A stretch of DNA of 36,588 nucleotides from an uncultured Methylococcaceae bacterium (GTDB taxonomy: Bacteria; Pseudomonadota; Gammaproteobacteria; Methylococcales; Methylomonadaceae). The DNA lies in contig CAIPDT010000011.1 of the NCBI GenBank assembly GCA_903863905.1, positions 1 through 36,588 on the forward strand. The letters are read 5' to 3'. This document shows, one piece after another, positions 9,065-18,573 of this stretch. How positions within the stretch are numbered: position 1 is the stretch's first letter; every line of letters starts with the position of its first letter. Both the position numbers and the translations under genes were made by a program. Below the pieces are notes generated by a model. That model worked only from the letters and a program-made list of their open reading frames with translations, made no database searches and was not told the DNA's origin.

Positions 9065-10420
9065 TTAATCCTTTATCGCTTGATTGATAGCGTCAAAAGC
9101 AACCTCAACAAGCATGATTAATTGCTCTTCTGTGATGACATAAGGTGGCATAAAATAAATAACATTCCCTAGAGGACGTAACAATACACCTTTTGATAAG
9201 GCATACTGATACACTTTTTGGCCACGCCGCTCTTGCCATGGATAGGGCTCTTTAGTGTATTTGTTTTTTACTAATTCAATGGCCACCACCATACCCGTTT
9301 GTCTGACTTCGGCTATATGTAAATGCTCATTAAAGCGCACGACTAACCTAGACATGATAGCGGCCAGACGTTTATTATTTTCCAAAATGGGCTGTTGCTG
9401 AAAAATGTCTAAAGTCGCCACTCCAGCTCTACACGCCAACGCATTACCCGTATAACTGTGGGAATGTAAAAACGCAGTTAATTTCTGATAATCATCATAA
9501 AAGGCCTGATAAATAGCATCCGTCGTTAAGACCGCAGAAAGTGGTAAATACCCCCCCGTAAGGCCTTTTGATAAACACATAAAATCGGGGCTAATATCCG
9601 CCTGCTCACAGGCAAATAAGGTTCCTGTCCGACCAAAGCCCACGGCAATTTCATCGGCAATGAGGTGTACCTGATATTTATCACACGCCGCACGTAGCAA
9701 GGTTAAATAAATGGGATCATACATGCGCATCTGACCGGCACATTGAATTAATGGCTCTATGATCACTGCACAGGCTGAATCTGCATAACGCTGTAAGGTC
9801 TCTTCCATCAAAGAAAACCGACGCACTGAATAATCAAACCATGATTCACCTGTCTCCCGATAATAACAATCAGGGCCTGGCACCGTAATCACATCCATCA
9901 ATAAAGGCGCATAGGTTTCTTTATATAAAGGCACATTACCCACCGCGAGTGCCCCTAAAGTTTCACCGTGATAACTATTTTCTAAGGTAATAAATTTAGT
10001 TTTCTGTGTATAGCCTTTATTTCGCCAATAATGAAAGCTCATTTTAAGCGCCACTTCTACGGCTGCCGAACCATTATCGGCATAAAAGCATCTAACTAAG
10101 CCTTCAGGACTTAGCTCAACCAGTTTTTCTGCCAACTGAATAGCCGGCTCATGTGTAAAACCAGCAAAGATAACGTGCTCTAAAGTATCAATTTGATCCT
10201 TTAAGGCGGCATTAATATGAGGGTTTGCATGACCAAATAGATTCACCCACCAAGAACTAATGGCATCAAGATAGTGATTACCATCCATATCTTCTAACCA
10301 AACACCGTGGGCTTTTTTGATCGGAATAATTGCGGAGGTTTCGTGATCTTTCATTTGTGTACACGGATGCCACAGTACTAAAAGATCTCTTTTTTCAAAC
10401 CGTTGATTAGCGGTTATCAT
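9065..10420 (-). CDS. bioA: Adenosylmethionine-8-amino-7-oxononanoate aminotransferase (DAPA synthase)
   Basis: Catalyses the biotin-pathway transamination of KAPA to DAPA with S-adenosylmethionine as amino donor. The 451-residue PLP class III aminotransferase has WHPCTQMKDHE at 17-27 and DAISSWWVNLFGH near 52, both characteristic of BioA rather than other omega-aminotransferases. It also has NGSAAVEVALKM near 115, SYHGETLG near 149, the DEIAVGFGRTG motif near 255, and the PLP lysine in LSKGLTGGYLPL near 283. Other bio genes are absent here. It is the first of three tightly spaced minus-strand genes and follows metF by 74 bases, so it may belong to the SAM-cycle neighbourhood. Confidence 0.95.
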   Translation of the reverse strand: MITANQRFEKRDLLVLWHPCTQMKDHETSAIIPIKKAHGVWLEDMDGNHYLDAISSWWVNLFGHANPHINAALKDQIDTLEHVIFAGFTHEPAIQLAEKLVELSPEGLVRCFYADNGSAAVEVALKMSFHYWRNKGYTQKTKFITLENSYHGETLGALAVGNVPLYKETYAPLLMDVITVPGPDCYYRETGESWFDYSVRRFSLMEETLQRYADSACAVIIEPLIQCAGQMRMYDPIYLTLLRAACDKYQVHLIADEIAVGFGRTGTLFACEQADISPDFMCLSKGLTGGYLPLSAVLTTDAIYQAFYDDYQKLTAFLHSHSYTGNALACRAGVATLDIFQQQPILENNKRLAAIMSRLVVRFNEHLHIAEVRQTGMVVAIELVKNKYTKEPYPWQERRGQKVYQYALSKGVLLRPLGNVIYFMPPYVITEEQLIMLVEVAFDAINQAIKD

Positions 10421-10494
10421 GATTTATAAACATTACGGTAATTTTTAAAAGAACACCGGCTATTCTAAAAAGACCACTGCCTTAATCAATCTTA

Positions 10495-11343
10495 TTATTT
10501 AAGATGTAGTCTTTCTATAATAGATAAAGTCAAACTCGCTTGGTTCATAGTATAAAAATGCAAACCAGGCGCACCATTATCTAATAAGCGCTGACAAAGA
10601 TCACTGACTAAATCTAACCCAAAGGCCTGAACAGACGCCCTATCATCGCCAAAACCTTCCAAACGTTTTCTCATCCAGCGTGGAATATCTGCACCACACA
10701 TTTCAGAAAAACGGAATAATTGCGTATATTGAGTAATTGGCATAATTCCAGGAACAACTGGAATATCTATACCATTTTTCTCACAGGCTTCCATAAAATA
10801 AAAATAAGCATCGGCATTATAAAAATACTGCGTAATGGCCGCATTAGCGCCCGCCTCTACTTTTCGTTTAAAGTTTTTAAAGTCTTCTGCCGCATTCGCT
10901 GCTTGGGGATGTACTTCTGGGTAGGCTGCCACATGAATTTGAAAATAATCACCCGTTTCTTGACGGATAAATTCAACTAACTCATTGGCATATCGAAACT
11001 CACCGGCTGATAACGTGCCCGAAGGTAAATCACCTCTTAACGCAACGACACGAGAAATATCTTTATCCACATAATTATTCAAAATGGCTCGAATATTTTC
11101 TTTAGTCGATGCCACACAAGATAAATGCGGAGCCGCTGCTATACCATGCGCCTGAATATCAATCACGGTTTCAAGAGTTTTATCACGCGTTGATCCACCC
11201 GCACCAAACGTGACAGAAAAAAATTCCGGATTAAGTGCGGCTAATTGTTTATGAACGCCCTGTAAATTTATAACCCCTTCTTCTGTTTTAGGTGGGTAAA
11301 ATTCAAAGCTAAACAATTGCTGGGGGTTTTGAAGTGACTGCAT
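10495..11343 (-). CDS. metF: 5,10-methylenetetrahydrofolate reductase
   Basis: FAD- and NADH-dependent reduction of methylene-THF to methyl-THF, the methyl donor for methionine synthesis. The 282-residue TIM-barrel protein has FEFYPPKTEEG near residue 14, SVTFGAGGSTRDKT near 43, PHLSCV near 72, VALRGDLP near 99 and a C-terminal GAPGLHFYTMNQ, all typical of MetF. Length equals the bacterial form without the eukaryotic regulatory domain. It lies 148 bases downstream of ahcY with two hairpins between, so it may be transcribed partly from its own promoter. With ahcY and metK it forms most of the activated-methyl cycle. Confidence 0.95.
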   Translation of the reverse strand: MQSLQNPQQLFSFEFYPPKTEEGVINLQGVHKQLAALNPEFFSVTFGAGGSTRDKTLETVIDIQAHGIAAAPHLSCVASTKENIRAILNNYVDKDISRVVALRGDLPSGTLSAGEFRYANELVEFIRQETGDYFQIHVAAYPEVHPQAANAAEDFKNFKRKVEAGANAAITQYFYNADAYFYFMEACEKNGIDIPVVPGIMPITQYTQLFRFSEMCGADIPRWMRKRLEGFGDDRASVQAFGLDLVSDLCQRLLDNGAPGLHFYTMNQASLTLSIIERLHLK

Positions 11344-11423
11344 GCTGATCTCACAAGAGGAGGTATAAAGCGTGTCCGCTTAAGATATTGATGAAAATAG
11401 ACCTATTTTCTTTCAGAATCTTA

Positions 11424-11455
11424 TATAGAGATACCTTATAAAAGATATCTCTATA
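11424..11455. repeat. Perfect inverted repeat between metF and ahcY (hairpin 1)
   Basis: TATAGAGATA (11424-11433) and its exact complement (11446-11455) are separated by 12 bases, 80 bases before the metF start. Read on the minus strand it is the second of two hairpins downstream of ahcY. It is AT-rich with no run of T directly after it, so it could be a weak terminator, a processing site or a metF leader element. Confidence 0.5.
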
Positions 11456-11461
11456 CCAGAC

Positions 11462-11485
11462 TAATCTAAATATCGATTTAGATTA
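11462..11485 (-). terminator. Perfect 10-bp stem-loop just after ahcY (hairpin 2)
   Basis: TAATCTAAAT (11462-11471) and ATTTAGATTA (11476-11485) pair exactly around a 4-base loop, ending 6 bases from the ahcY stop. The position suggests a 3'-end structure for the metK-ahcY transcript. The stem is AT-rich and lacks a classic U-tract, so it may act as an mRNA-end or processing hairpin instead of a true intrinsic terminator. Confidence 0.5.
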
Positions 11486-11491
11486 TTTCCA

Positions 11492-12784
11492 TTAATAGCG
11501 ATAATGATCCGCTTTATAAGGACCTTCAACAGGAACATTAATATATTTAGCTTGCGCTTCAGTTAAGGTCGTTAAATTAACACCAATCTGTTGCAAGTGT
11601 GATCTTGCTACTTTTTCATCTAAGATTTTAGGTAAGATATAAACTTTATTTTCGTAATTGTCCGCGTTTTTCCATAACTCAATTTGAGCTAACACTTGAT
11701 TACAAAAAGAATTAGACATAACAAAGCTAGGATGCCCCGTTGCACAACCTAAGTTAACTAAGCGACCTTCTGCTAAGATAATTAAACGTTTGCCATCAGG
11801 GAAAATAACATGATCCACTTGTGGTTTAATGTTTTCCCATTCGTATTGGCGTAAGGATGCAATTTCAATTTCAGCATCAAAATGACCAATATTACAAACG
11901 ATCGCTTGATCACGCATCGCTAACAAATGTGCGTGCGTAATAATACTAAAGTTACCGGTTGCTGTGACAAAGATATTAGCTATTGGTGCAGCCTCTTCCA
12001 TGGTCACCACACGATAACCTTCCATCGCCGCTTGTAAGGCACAAATCGGATCAATTTCAGTGATTAAAACCGTCGCACCTAAACCGCGTAATGATTGTGC
12101 ACAGCCTTTACCAACGTCACCGTAACCACAGACCACGGCAATTTTACCGGCAATCATTACGTCAGTAGCGCGTTTAATACCATCGACTAAAGACTCACGG
12201 CAACCATATAAGTTATCAAACTTTGATTTAGTCACCGAATCATTTACATTAAACGCAGGAACTTTTAAGGTTCCATTGGTCACCATTTCATACAAACGTA
12301 ACACGCCTGTAGTGGTTTCTTCTGATAAGCCTTTTACATCCGCCATTAATTCAGGATACTTATCATGCATCATCGTGGTTAAATCACCACCATCATCCAG
12401 AATCATATTAGGACGCCAGCCATCAAGACCGTCTATCGTTTGAGCAATACACCATTCTGCTTCTTCTTCGGTTTCACCTTTCCAAGCAAACACGGGAATA
12501 CCTGCCGCAGCAATCGCTGCCGCCGCATGATCTTGTGTAGAAAAGATATTGCACGATGACCAACGCACTTCTGCACCTAACGCAGTTAATGTTTCAATCA
12601 ACACCGCTGTTTGAATAGTCATGTGCAAACAACCTGCAATACGCGCATCTTTTAACGGTTGCTCTTGACCAAATTCTTGGCGCAATGCCATTAAGCCTGG
12701 CATTTCAGTTTCAGCGATATTAATTTCTTTACGGCCCCATGCCGCTAAAGCGATATCTGCAATTTTATAATCGTGTTGACTCAT
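11492..12784 (-). CDS. ahcY: Adenosylhomocysteinase (S-adenosyl-L-homocysteine hydrolase)
   Basis: NAD-dependent hydrolysis of S-adenosylhomocysteine to homocysteine and adenosine, removing the product inhibitor of SAM methyltransferases. The 430-residue protein shows [16 protein letters not shown] near 46, [16 protein letters not shown] near 75, DDGGDLT near 130, the substrate region [14 protein letters not shown] near 178, the NAD-binding [12 protein letters not shown] near 218, and the canonical C-terminal [10 protein letters not shown]. The length matches the shorter bacterial form lacking the internal insertion. AGGAAG precedes the ATG by 4 bases. It follows metK by 24 bases, so metK-ahcY is almost certainly an operon: synthesis of SAM and recycling of its product made together. 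Confidence 0.96.
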   Translation of the reverse strand: MSQHDYKIADIALAAWGRKEINIAETEMPGLMALRQEFGQEQPLKDARIAGCLHMTIQTAVLIETLTALGAEVRWSSCNIFSTQDHAAAAIAAAGIPVFAWKGETEEEAEWCIAQTIDGLDGWRPNMILDDGGDLTTMMHDKYPELMADVKGLSEETTTGVLRLYEMVTNGTLKVPAFNVNDSVTKSKFDNLYGCRESLVDGIKRATDVMIAGKIAVVCGYGDVGKGCAQSLRGLGATVLITEIDPICALQAAMEGYRVVTMEEAAPIANIFVTATGNFSIITHAHLLAMRDQAIVCNIGHFDAEIEIASLRQYEWENIKPQVDHVIFPDGKRLIILAEGRLVNLGCATGHPSFVMSNSFCNQVLAQIELWKNADNYENKVYILPKILDEKVARSHLQQIGVNLTTLTEAQAKYINVPVEGPYKADHYRY

Positions 12785-12808
12785 CGTGCTTCCTGTCTAT
12801 GTTGTTTA

Positions 12809-13969
12809 TTAAAGGCCCGCCGCATCTCTTAATGCGTCAACTTTATCAGTTTTTTCCCAGCTAAATGACTCTTCTGTACGACCAAAATGACCATAAGACG
12901 CCGTTATTTGATAAATAGGTTTCAATAAACCCAATTGGTTAATCAAACCTTTAGGTCTTAAGTCAAAATGATCTCTAACGATTTGCACTAAACGATCTTC
13001 GCTTAGTTTGCTAGTACCAAAGGTTTCTACGGTGATTGATGTGGGCTCTGCAACGCCAATCGCATAAGAGACTTGAATCTCACAACGCTCAGCTAAACCT
13101 GCCGCCACAATGTTCTTAGCCACGTATCTAGCCATATAGGCCGCAGAACGATCTACTTTTGAAGGATCTTTTCCAGAGAAAGCGCCACCACCGTGTCTTG
13201 CCATGCCACCATAAGAATCTACTATGATTTTACGACCTGTCAAGCCGCAATCACCCACTGGACCACCAATAATGAATTGACCGGTTGGGTTAATGAAATA
13301 TTTAGTGTCTTTATGTAACCATTCTTTAGGTAAAACCGGCAGGATAATTTCATCCATAACCGCTTCATGTAAGGCTTTGTTACTGATATCTGGAGAATGT
13401 TGAGTTGATAAAACCACTGCATCAATAGCAACAGGTTTATTATTCTCATATCGGAAAGTAATTTGGCTTTTTGCATCCGGACGCAACCAAGGCAAAGCGC
13501 CACTTTTACGAACTTCTGCTTGGCGTTTAACCAATAAATGCGAATAAGTAATCGGAGCAGGCATCAATACATCCGTTTCGTTACTTGCATAACCAAACAT
13601 TAAGCCTTGATCGCCTGCGCCTTGCTCATGATTTTCATCTTCATCAACGCCCATGGCGATATCAGAAGACTGCTTACCAATCGCATTTAAGACCGCACAA
13701 CTTTGGCCATCAAAACCAATGTCACCATGATCGTAACCAATATCACACACGACTTTTCTGACCAGTGCTTCTAAATCAACCCACGCATTCGTAGTGACTT
13801 CACCGGCAAGAATAACCATACCTGTTTTAACCAATGTTTCACACGCAACTCTCGAACGTGGATCTTGCTCTAATAGAGCATCTAATACCGCATCGGAAAT
13901 TTGATCTGCAACCTTATCTGGATGTCCTTCTGAAACTGATTCTGATGTAAAACTGAAGTTATTGCTCAC
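12809..13969 (-). CDS. metK: S-adenosylmethionine synthetase
   Basis: Makes SAM from methionine and ATP. The 386-residue protein has [18 protein letters not shown] near 11, [12 protein letters not shown] near 117, [20 protein letters not shown] near 250 (the glycine-rich phosphate-binding loop) and [14 protein letters not shown] near 272. The start is the GTG at 13967-13969, with AAGGTGG 5-10 bases upstream, giving the usual MetK N-terminus a few residues before [13 protein letters not shown]. Only 30 bases separate it from the terminator behind the upstream tRNA. I find no room for a SAM riboswitch there, so the promoter must lie in or before the tRNA/terminator, or expression depends on read-through from rpoD. 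Confidence 0.96.
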   Translation of the reverse strand: MSNNFSFTSESVSEGHPDKVADQISDAVLDALLEQDPRSRVACETLVKTGMVILAGEVTTNAWVDLEALVRKVVCDIGYDHGDIGFDGQSCAVLNAIGKQSSDIAMGVDEDENHEQGAGDQGLMFGYASNETDVLMPAPITYSHLLVKRQAEVRKSGALPWLRPDAKSQITFRYENNKPVAIDAVVLSTQHSPDISNKALHEAVMDEIILPVLPKEWLHKDTKYFINPTGQFIIGGPVGDCGLTGRKIIVDSYGGMARHGGGAFSGKDPSKVDRSAAYMARYVAKNIVAAGLAERCEIQVSYAIGVAEPTSITVETFGTSKLSEDRLVQIVRDHFDLRPKGLINQLGLLKPIYQITASYGHFGRTEESFSWEKTDKVDALRDAAGL

Positions 13970-13999
13970 GTCACCACCTTTTTAATGTAAAAGCTAAAT

Positions 14000-14024
14000 A
14001 CACAAAAGGCTGCAAAAGCAGCCT
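14000..14024 (-). terminator. Rho-independent terminator behind the tRNA (minus strand)
   Basis: AGGCTGC (14007-14013) and GCAGCCT (14018-14024) pair exactly around a 4-base loop. Read on the minus strand the stem runs into TTTTGTGT. It lies 11 bases after the tRNA CCA end and would end the rpoD-tRNA transcript just before metK. Confidence 0.8.
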
Positions 14025-14035
14025 ATTTATTTAAA

Positions 14036-14112
14036 TGGTGGGCCCTGTAGGACTTGAACCTACGACCTGCCGATTATGAGTCGGACGCTCTAACCAACTG
14101 AGCTCAGGGCCC
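14036..14112 (-). tRNA. tRNA with CAT anticodon, probably tRNA-Ile2 (lysidine-modified)
   Basis: A 77-base cloverleaf with encoded CCA. The acceptor GGGCCCT pairs with AGGGCCC, the D-arm is GCTC/GAGC, the anticodon loop CTCATAA gives CAT, and the T-stem GTAGG/CCTAC encloses TTCAAGT. The acceptor and T-arm (TTCAAGTCC) look like E. coli ileX, which also sits near rpoD, so tRNA-Ile2 (CAT read as k2CAU by TilS) is favoured over elongator Met. Initiator Met is excluded by the paired first acceptor base. Position 8, nearly always T, is G here, and the outermost anticodon-stem pair is T-C. It begins 10 bases after the rpoD stop and is probably cut from the rpoD transcript. Confidence 0.85.
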
Positions 14113-14122
14113 TTATTACTAT

Positions 14123-15937
14123 TTATTCACCATCTAGAAAACATCTTAATTGTTCTGATCTAGACGGATGTCTTAATTTTCTTAACGCTTTGGCTTCAAT
14201 CTGACGAATACGTTCGCGTGTGACATCAAACTGTTTGCCTACTTCTTCTAACGTATGATCGGTATTCATGTTAATACCAAAACGCATCCGTAATACTTTT
14301 GCTTCTCTAGCGGTTAATCCTGCCAACACATTTTGCGTTGATTCACGTAATCCAGCTATCGTTGCGGCCTCAACCGGTGATAAGACTTTTGCATCTTCAA
14401 TGAAATCCCCTAAATGAGAGTCTTCATCATCACCAATGGGCGTTTCCATTGAAATCGGTTCTTTTGCAATCTTCAATACCTTACGAACTTTGTCTTCAGG
14501 CATCTCCATTCGCTCTGCTAACTCTTCAGGTGTTGCTTCACGCCCCATCTCCTGAAGAATCTGTCTCGAAATACGATTTAACTTGTTTATGGTTTCAATC
14601 ATGTGCACGGGTATACGAATTGTTCTAGCTTGATCTGCGATTGAACGCGTAATAGCCTGTCTAATCCACCAAGTCGCATAAGTAGAAAACTTATATCCAC
14701 GGCGATATTCAAATTTATCAACCGCTTTCATCAGGCCAATATTACCTTCCTGAATCAAATCAAGAAATTGTAAGCCCCGATTAGTATATTTTTTGGCAAT
14801 CGAAATAACGAGCCTTAAGTTGGCTTCGATCATTTCTTTTTTTGCACGTCTCGCTTTAGCTTCGCTAATTGACATACGGCGATTAATATCTTTTAAGCTG
14901 TTAATCGTTAAACCATATTCAGATTCAATATCAGCTAAGGTTTTTTGCGCTTTTCTTAATTCTTTTTCACGAGGCTTCAACACGTCTGAATAGCTATGTC
15001 CGCCATTAAGCTGTTGATCTAACCACTCACTACTTGATTCGTGCTCTGTAAAAGAAGTAATAAACTCTTTACGAGCCATTGCACCTTCTTTAACAAAAAC
15101 ATCCAAAATTAACTTTTCTTGTTCACGTACAGCAGCAACGCCATTAGGAATAATGTTGGTTAATTTTTTTAAATACTGAGGAGCCCATTTAAACTCCATA
15201 AACAATTCAGCCAATACTTCAAAAGCACCTTCTGTTTTTTCATTGGTATAACCGTACTTTTTGATAGATGATGAAGCTACTTTTAATTGCTTTCTGAGTG
15301 CATCAACTTTTTCTTGCACTTCTTCGGTATTTATACCTTTTAATTCGTCTTCAACCGCTACAACTTCTTCAGCATTATCAGTTAATGGCAAGCTAGCAAC
15401 TAAATCTTCCGCTTCACTTAAATCAACAAAACCAGAAATTAAATCAACTAAACGAACACCGCCGTCTTCACTGGAGATGCTGTCATAGGACTTTATAAAA
15501 TCTTCAACAACGAAGCACGATCGAGAGATAGATTTTACCAGTTGTTGCTGACCTTCTTCAATACGTTTAGCAATTTTTAATTCGTCAGCACGTGTCAATA
15601 ACTCAACAGAACCCATCTCACGCATATACATACGCACTGGATCTGTTGTTCTACCAAACTCACTATCAACAGACGCCAAAGCAGCTACTTCTTCTGCATC
15701 TTCGTCATCCGTGGTCACGGCTGCTGAATCATTAATGAGAGAGTCTTCATCAGGTGCAGATTCATAGACCTGAATACCCATCTCATTGATCATGCTAATG
15801 ATGTCTTCAATTTGCTCAGGATCAACAATATCACTAGGCAAATGATCGTTAACCTCGGCATAAGTCAGGTATCCCTGCATTTTGCCTTTAGCTATCAATT
15901 GTTTAAGCTGCGACTGTTGTTGTTCTTGATTCATCAT
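14123..15937 (-). CDS. rpoD: RNA polymerase sigma factor RpoD (sigma-70)
   Basis: The primary sigma factor, directing RNA polymerase to housekeeping promoters. The 604-residue protein shows region 1.1 at the N-terminus ([20 protein letters not shown]), an acidic linker, region 1.2 ([18 protein letters not shown] near 101), the non-conserved domain, and regions 2.1-2.4 ([20 protein letters not shown], then [15 protein letters not shown]). Region 3 and region 4.2 ([20 protein letters not shown]) follow, ending in LRCFLDGE. It is downstream of dnaG with 81 bases between, in which a separate promoter is visible. A tRNA follows after 10 bases with no terminator between. Confidence 0.97.
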   Translation of the reverse strand: MMNQEQQQSQLKQLIAKGKMQGYLTYAEVNDHLPSDIVDPEQIEDIISMINEMGIQVYESAPDEDSLINDSAAVTTDDEDAEEVAALASVDSEFGRTTDPVRMYMREMGSVELLTRADELKIAKRIEEGQQQLVKSISRSCFVVEDFIKSYDSISSEDGGVRLVDLISGFVDLSEAEDLVASLPLTDNAEEVVAVEDELKGINTEEVQEKVDALRKQLKVASSSIKKYGYTNEKTEGAFEVLAELFMEFKWAPQYLKKLTNIIPNGVAAVREQEKLILDVFVKEGAMARKEFITSFTEHESSSEWLDQQLNGGHSYSDVLKPREKELRKAQKTLADIESEYGLTINSLKDINRRMSISEAKARRAKKEMIEANLRLVISIAKKYTNRGLQFLDLIQEGNIGLMKAVDKFEYRRGYKFSTYATWWIRQAITRSIADQARTIRIPVHMIETINKLNRISRQILQEMGREATPEELAERMEMPEDKVRKVLKIAKEPISMETPIGDDEDSHLGDFIEDAKVLSPVEAATIAGLRESTQNVLAGLTAREAKVLRMRFGINMNTDHTLEEVGKQFDVTRERIRQIEAKALRKLRHPSRSEQLRCFLDGE

Positions 15938-15951
15938 TTACTCACTAAATA

Positions 15952-15993
15952 CTCTGTTCACTACAGAGCGGTCAAACTTAACGGGTGATTATA
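15952..15993 (-). promoter_or_regulatory. rpoD promoter -10 and leader hairpin
   Basis: In the dnaG-rpoD gap the minus strand has a perfect TATAAT (15988-15993) with only a weak AT-rich -35 region. Downstream, in the presumed leader, CTCTGT and ACAGAG (15952-15957, 15963-15968) form a 6-bp hairpin with a 5-base loop. This resembles the internal rpoD promoters known within the macromolecular-synthesis operon of E. coli. The hairpin has no T-tract, so it is not an obvious terminator. Confidence 0.5.
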
Positions 15994-16018
15994 CTATAAA
16001 CATTTAAAATTAATTAAA

Positions 16019-17749
16019 TTATTTTATAGACAACATTCGAAGAAGCAGTGATAACTCTTCCTTATCCAAACCTTGAGCCTGTGCTTTAGCTTGAAGTCGT
16101 GCAATACTCGTCTCACTCGCCTGCTTAAGCAAGCCACTTAATGCATCTGAAAAAACATCCTCTATTTTATCTTCAGGAACAAACACATCCAACAACGCCA
16201 ACGCTTTGACTGATTTTTCTTGAGGTGTATTACGATAATGTTCAATCAACACAGCCGTATTAACCGCTCCTTTGGCCAATATCACATCTAAAACACTTCT
16301 AAATAACTCAACCCCTCTAAACTCCAACCCATCCCACTCTATTTCTTTTTGCTCAACACACTCTGCCAAACGCGGATTCTGCAATAATAAGGCTAGAGCG
16401 ACTCGGGCAGATGACAATCGATTTAAATCTTGGGCACGTAACTTTGGAGCCACATCCATCACGAAGTTTTTATCAGTATTCACCAAACCTGACATACCTG
16501 ACAACAACTGAAGTCTCTCAAACATCATGTCTTTAAAAGCGCCTTCAGTCAATTTATCTAGATAAGGCTTCGCCTTACTAAAAAATAACGCCCGCCCCTC
16601 AACCTCAGAAAGATTTAATCCAGAAGCCAGCTTATCAAAAAAATAATCCGACAAAGCCTGCGCACTTTGAACACGCTGAGTAAAACTCTCAACGCCTTCT
16701 TCACGCACCAGAGAATCAGGATCATGCTGCTGAGGCAACAGCATAATTCGACAAGAGCGCCCATCTTTTAAACTTAAAAAGGCGGCGTCCATCACTCGCC
16801 AAGCCGCTTCACGCCCGGCTTTATCACCATCAAAACAAAAAACCAGTTCTGACGAAAAGCGAAATAATAAATCAAGATGAGCCGATGAACTGGCCGTTCC
16901 CAACGCCGCCACGGCATAATGAATACCAAACTGAGCTAAAGCAATCACGTCCATATAACCCTCAACGATCAATATTCGCTGAGGCTTTGAGTTTTTCCCT
17001 AATAACTCATGCAAACCGTAAACTTCTTTTCCTTTATGAAATAAAGTCGTTTCCGGTGAGTTTAAATATTTAGGCATTGAATCGTCTAGTACTCGACCAC
17101 CAAAACCAATAATCCGAGCCCGCCTATCACGAATAGGAAAGACAATTCTTGCGCGAAAACGATCATAAACGAGGCCATCATCCTTAACAACAACCAACCC
17201 GGCCTCGACCAATAACTTCTGATCAAAATGCTCCGATAAAACACTCCATTTATCAGGCGCATAACCCAATAAAAAATCCCTAGCCACCTCACCTTTAACC
17301 TGCCGAGCCTTTAGATAATCAATAGCCTTAGGATTCACTCGTAACTGCTCTACATAAAAAGCCGCCACTTGTTCCATTAATTGATAAAGATTATTTAAAT
17401 CCCCTTTAGTGGACGACTCTGCTGAACTGGCGACTGAATTGGCTACTGACTCCCTTCTAACACTGACACCAGCAAACGCCGCCAGATCTTCAACCGCTTC
17501 AACAAAATCGAGATGACTAAAATCCATCAAGAAACCAATCGCATTACCACTCGCACCACAACCAAAACAATGAAAAAACTGTTTTGCGCGATTAACCGAA
17601 AAACTAGGCGATTTTTCTGTATGGAAAGGACAGCGGGCCACATAATTTGCACCCGTTTTTTTTAGAGGGACGTGCGAATCGATTAAATCGACTATATCAA
17701 CCCGCACCAAAAGCTCATCAATAAACTCTTTAGAGATTCTACCGGACAC
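16019..17749 (-). CDS. dnaG: DNA primase
   Basis: Synthesises RNA primers at the replication fork. The N-terminal CHC2 zinc domain is clear (YVARCPFHTEKSPSFSVN, then FFHCFGCGASGNAIGFLM), followed by the TOPRIM core with FGGRVLDDSMPKYLNSPET, ILIVEGYMDVIAL and the acidic FCFDGDKAGREAA, and a C-terminal region for helicase contact. The frame can start at a TTG (17762-17764), but homologues begin M(S/A)GRIP-like, which matches the GTG at 17747-17749 (VSGRISKEFIDELL); I use that start, giving 576 residues. It lies 19 bases after yqeY by this start, within rpsU-yqeY-dnaG-rpoD. Confidence 0.93.
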   Translation of the reverse strand: MSGRISKEFIDELLVRVDIVDLIDSHVPLKKTGANYVARCPFHTEKSPSFSVNRAKQFFHCFGCGASGNAIGFLMDFSHLDFVEAVEDLAAFAGVSVRRESVANSVASSAESSTKGDLNNLYQLMEQVAAFYVEQLRVNPKAIDYLKARQVKGEVARDFLLGYAPDKWSVLSEHFDQKLLVEAGLVVVKDDGLVYDRFRARIVFPIRDRRARIIGFGGRVLDDSMPKYLNSPETTLFHKGKEVYGLHELLGKNSKPQRILIVEGYMDVIALAQFGIHYAVAALGTASSSAHLDLLFRFSSELVFCFDGDKAGREAAWRVMDAAFLSLKDGRSCRIMLLPQQHDPDSLVREEGVESFTQRVQSAQALSDYFFDKLASGLNLSEVEGRALFFSKAKPYLDKLTEGAFKDMMFERLQLLSGMSGLVNTDKNFVMDVAPKLRAQDLNRLSSARVALALLLQNPRLAECVEQKEIEWDGLEFRGVELFRSVLDVILAKGAVNTAVLIEHYRNTPQEKSVKALALLDVFVPEDKIEDVFSDALSGLLKQASETSIARLQAKAQAQGLDKEELSLLLRMLSIK

Positions 17750-17768
17750 TTTACCGGAACCCAAAAAG

Positions 17769-18218
17769 TTATCCAGCTAACGCAGCCTTAATCTTAACAC
17801 TGACCACAGACATGTCAGCTCGGCCTTGCATCTTTGTTTTTAACAAAGCCATGACCTTACCCATATCTTTAACCGCTTCAGCACCGGACTCAGTCACTGC
17901 GTCTTTAACCATAACATCGATTTCTTCTTCACTTAACGCCTGCGGCAAAAAGTCTTGAATCACTTTAACCTCAGCTTCTTCAATAGCCACTAGGTCATCC
18001 CTACCTGCCTCTGAAAACAACCGAATTGATTCACGACGCTGCTTAAGCATTTTATCAAGCGTTAATATTGTCCGATCATTATCAAGCTCAATGCGCTCAT
18101 CTACTTCAATCTGCTTAACAGCCGCTAAAATTAAACGAATCACCCCAAGTCTTGCTTTGTCCCCCCCTTTCATGGAGGCCTTCATATCTTCCTTGATACG
18201 ATCTGTTAACAAATCCAT
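17769..18218 (-). CDS. yqeY: GatB/YqeY domain protein
   Basis: A 149-residue stand-alone YqeY-domain protein, mostly helical, homologous to the tRNA-binding tail of GatB. Typical segments are DLLTDRIKEDMKASMKGGDK, ARLGVIRLILAAVKQIE, MLKQRRESIRLF and the C-terminal KDMGKVMALLKTKMQGRADM. The exact role is unknown, though it is usually linked to translation or tRNA. It sits between rpsU and dnaG, a common gammaproteobacterial arrangement. The ATG at 18216-18218 is chosen; a GTG one codon upstream (18219-18221) is equally possible, since AGG lies 5-8 bases before either. rpsU ends 15 bases upstream. Confidence 0.9.
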   Translation of the reverse strand: MDLLTDRIKEDMKASMKGGDKARLGVIRLILAAVKQIEVDERIELDNDRTILTLDKMLKQRRESIRLFSEAGRDDLVAIEEAEVKVIQDFLPQALSEEEIDVMVKDAVTESGAEAVKDMGKVMALLKTKMQGRADMSVVSVKIKAALAG

Positions 18219-18233
18219 CACATTAACCTAATG

Positions 18234-18467
18234 TTAAAGTACAGGACGTCCACGACGTAAGTTTTTCAATGCATAACGCTCACGAGCCAATTTTTTCAAA
18301 TGACGCTTAACCGCTGCAGCACCTTTACGTTTACGTTCAGCAGTTGGTTTTTCATAAAACTCACGACGACGTACTTCTGCTAAGACACCTGCTTTCTCAC
18401 AAGCACGTTTAAAACGACGAATTGCGATATCAAATGGTTCGTTTTCTTTAATTTTTACTGATGGCAT
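18234..18467 (-). CDS. rpsU: 30S ribosomal protein bS21
   Basis: A 77-residue basic protein matching bS21, [20 protein letters not shown] at the start, the [12 protein letters not shown] helix and the Arg/Lys-rich C-terminus. It contacts 16S rRNA near the anti-Shine-Dalgarno region and helps initiation on natural mRNAs. First gene of the rpsU-yqeY-dnaG-rpoD operon, transcribed divergently from tsaD. A near-consensus promoter is visible about 70 bases upstream. Confidence 0.97.
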   Translation of the reverse strand: MPSVKIKENEPFDIAIRRFKRACEKAGVLAEVRRREFYEKPTAERKRKGAAAVKRHLKKLARERYALKNLRRGRPVL

Positions 18468-18539
18468 TATATGATTCCAGTTATGTTAATATTGTGTGTA
18501 TGAGGACATTTACTATCCACTGAACAAACAGAACCCGTA

Positions 18540-18567
18540 ATTATACATTCACTTTCAAATTTTTCAA
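18540..18567 (-). promoter_or_regulatory. rpsU operon promoter (sigma-70 type)
   Basis: On the minus strand TTGAAA (18562-18567) and a perfect TATAAT (18540-18545) are spaced by 16 bases. The start would be about 65 bases before the rpsU ATG. The -35 abuts the start of the divergent tsaD gene at 18574, so the tsaD promoter must overlap this one. Confidence 0.7.
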
Positions 18568-18573
18568 AAATCA

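Noticed and set aside
13970-14006. SAM riboswitch before metK
   Set aside because: Only about 37 bases lie between the tRNA terminator and the GTG; there is no space and no matching fold.
17750-17764. TTG start of dnaG
   Set aside because: Homologous N-termini match the GTG five codons later; the TTG has no ribosome site.
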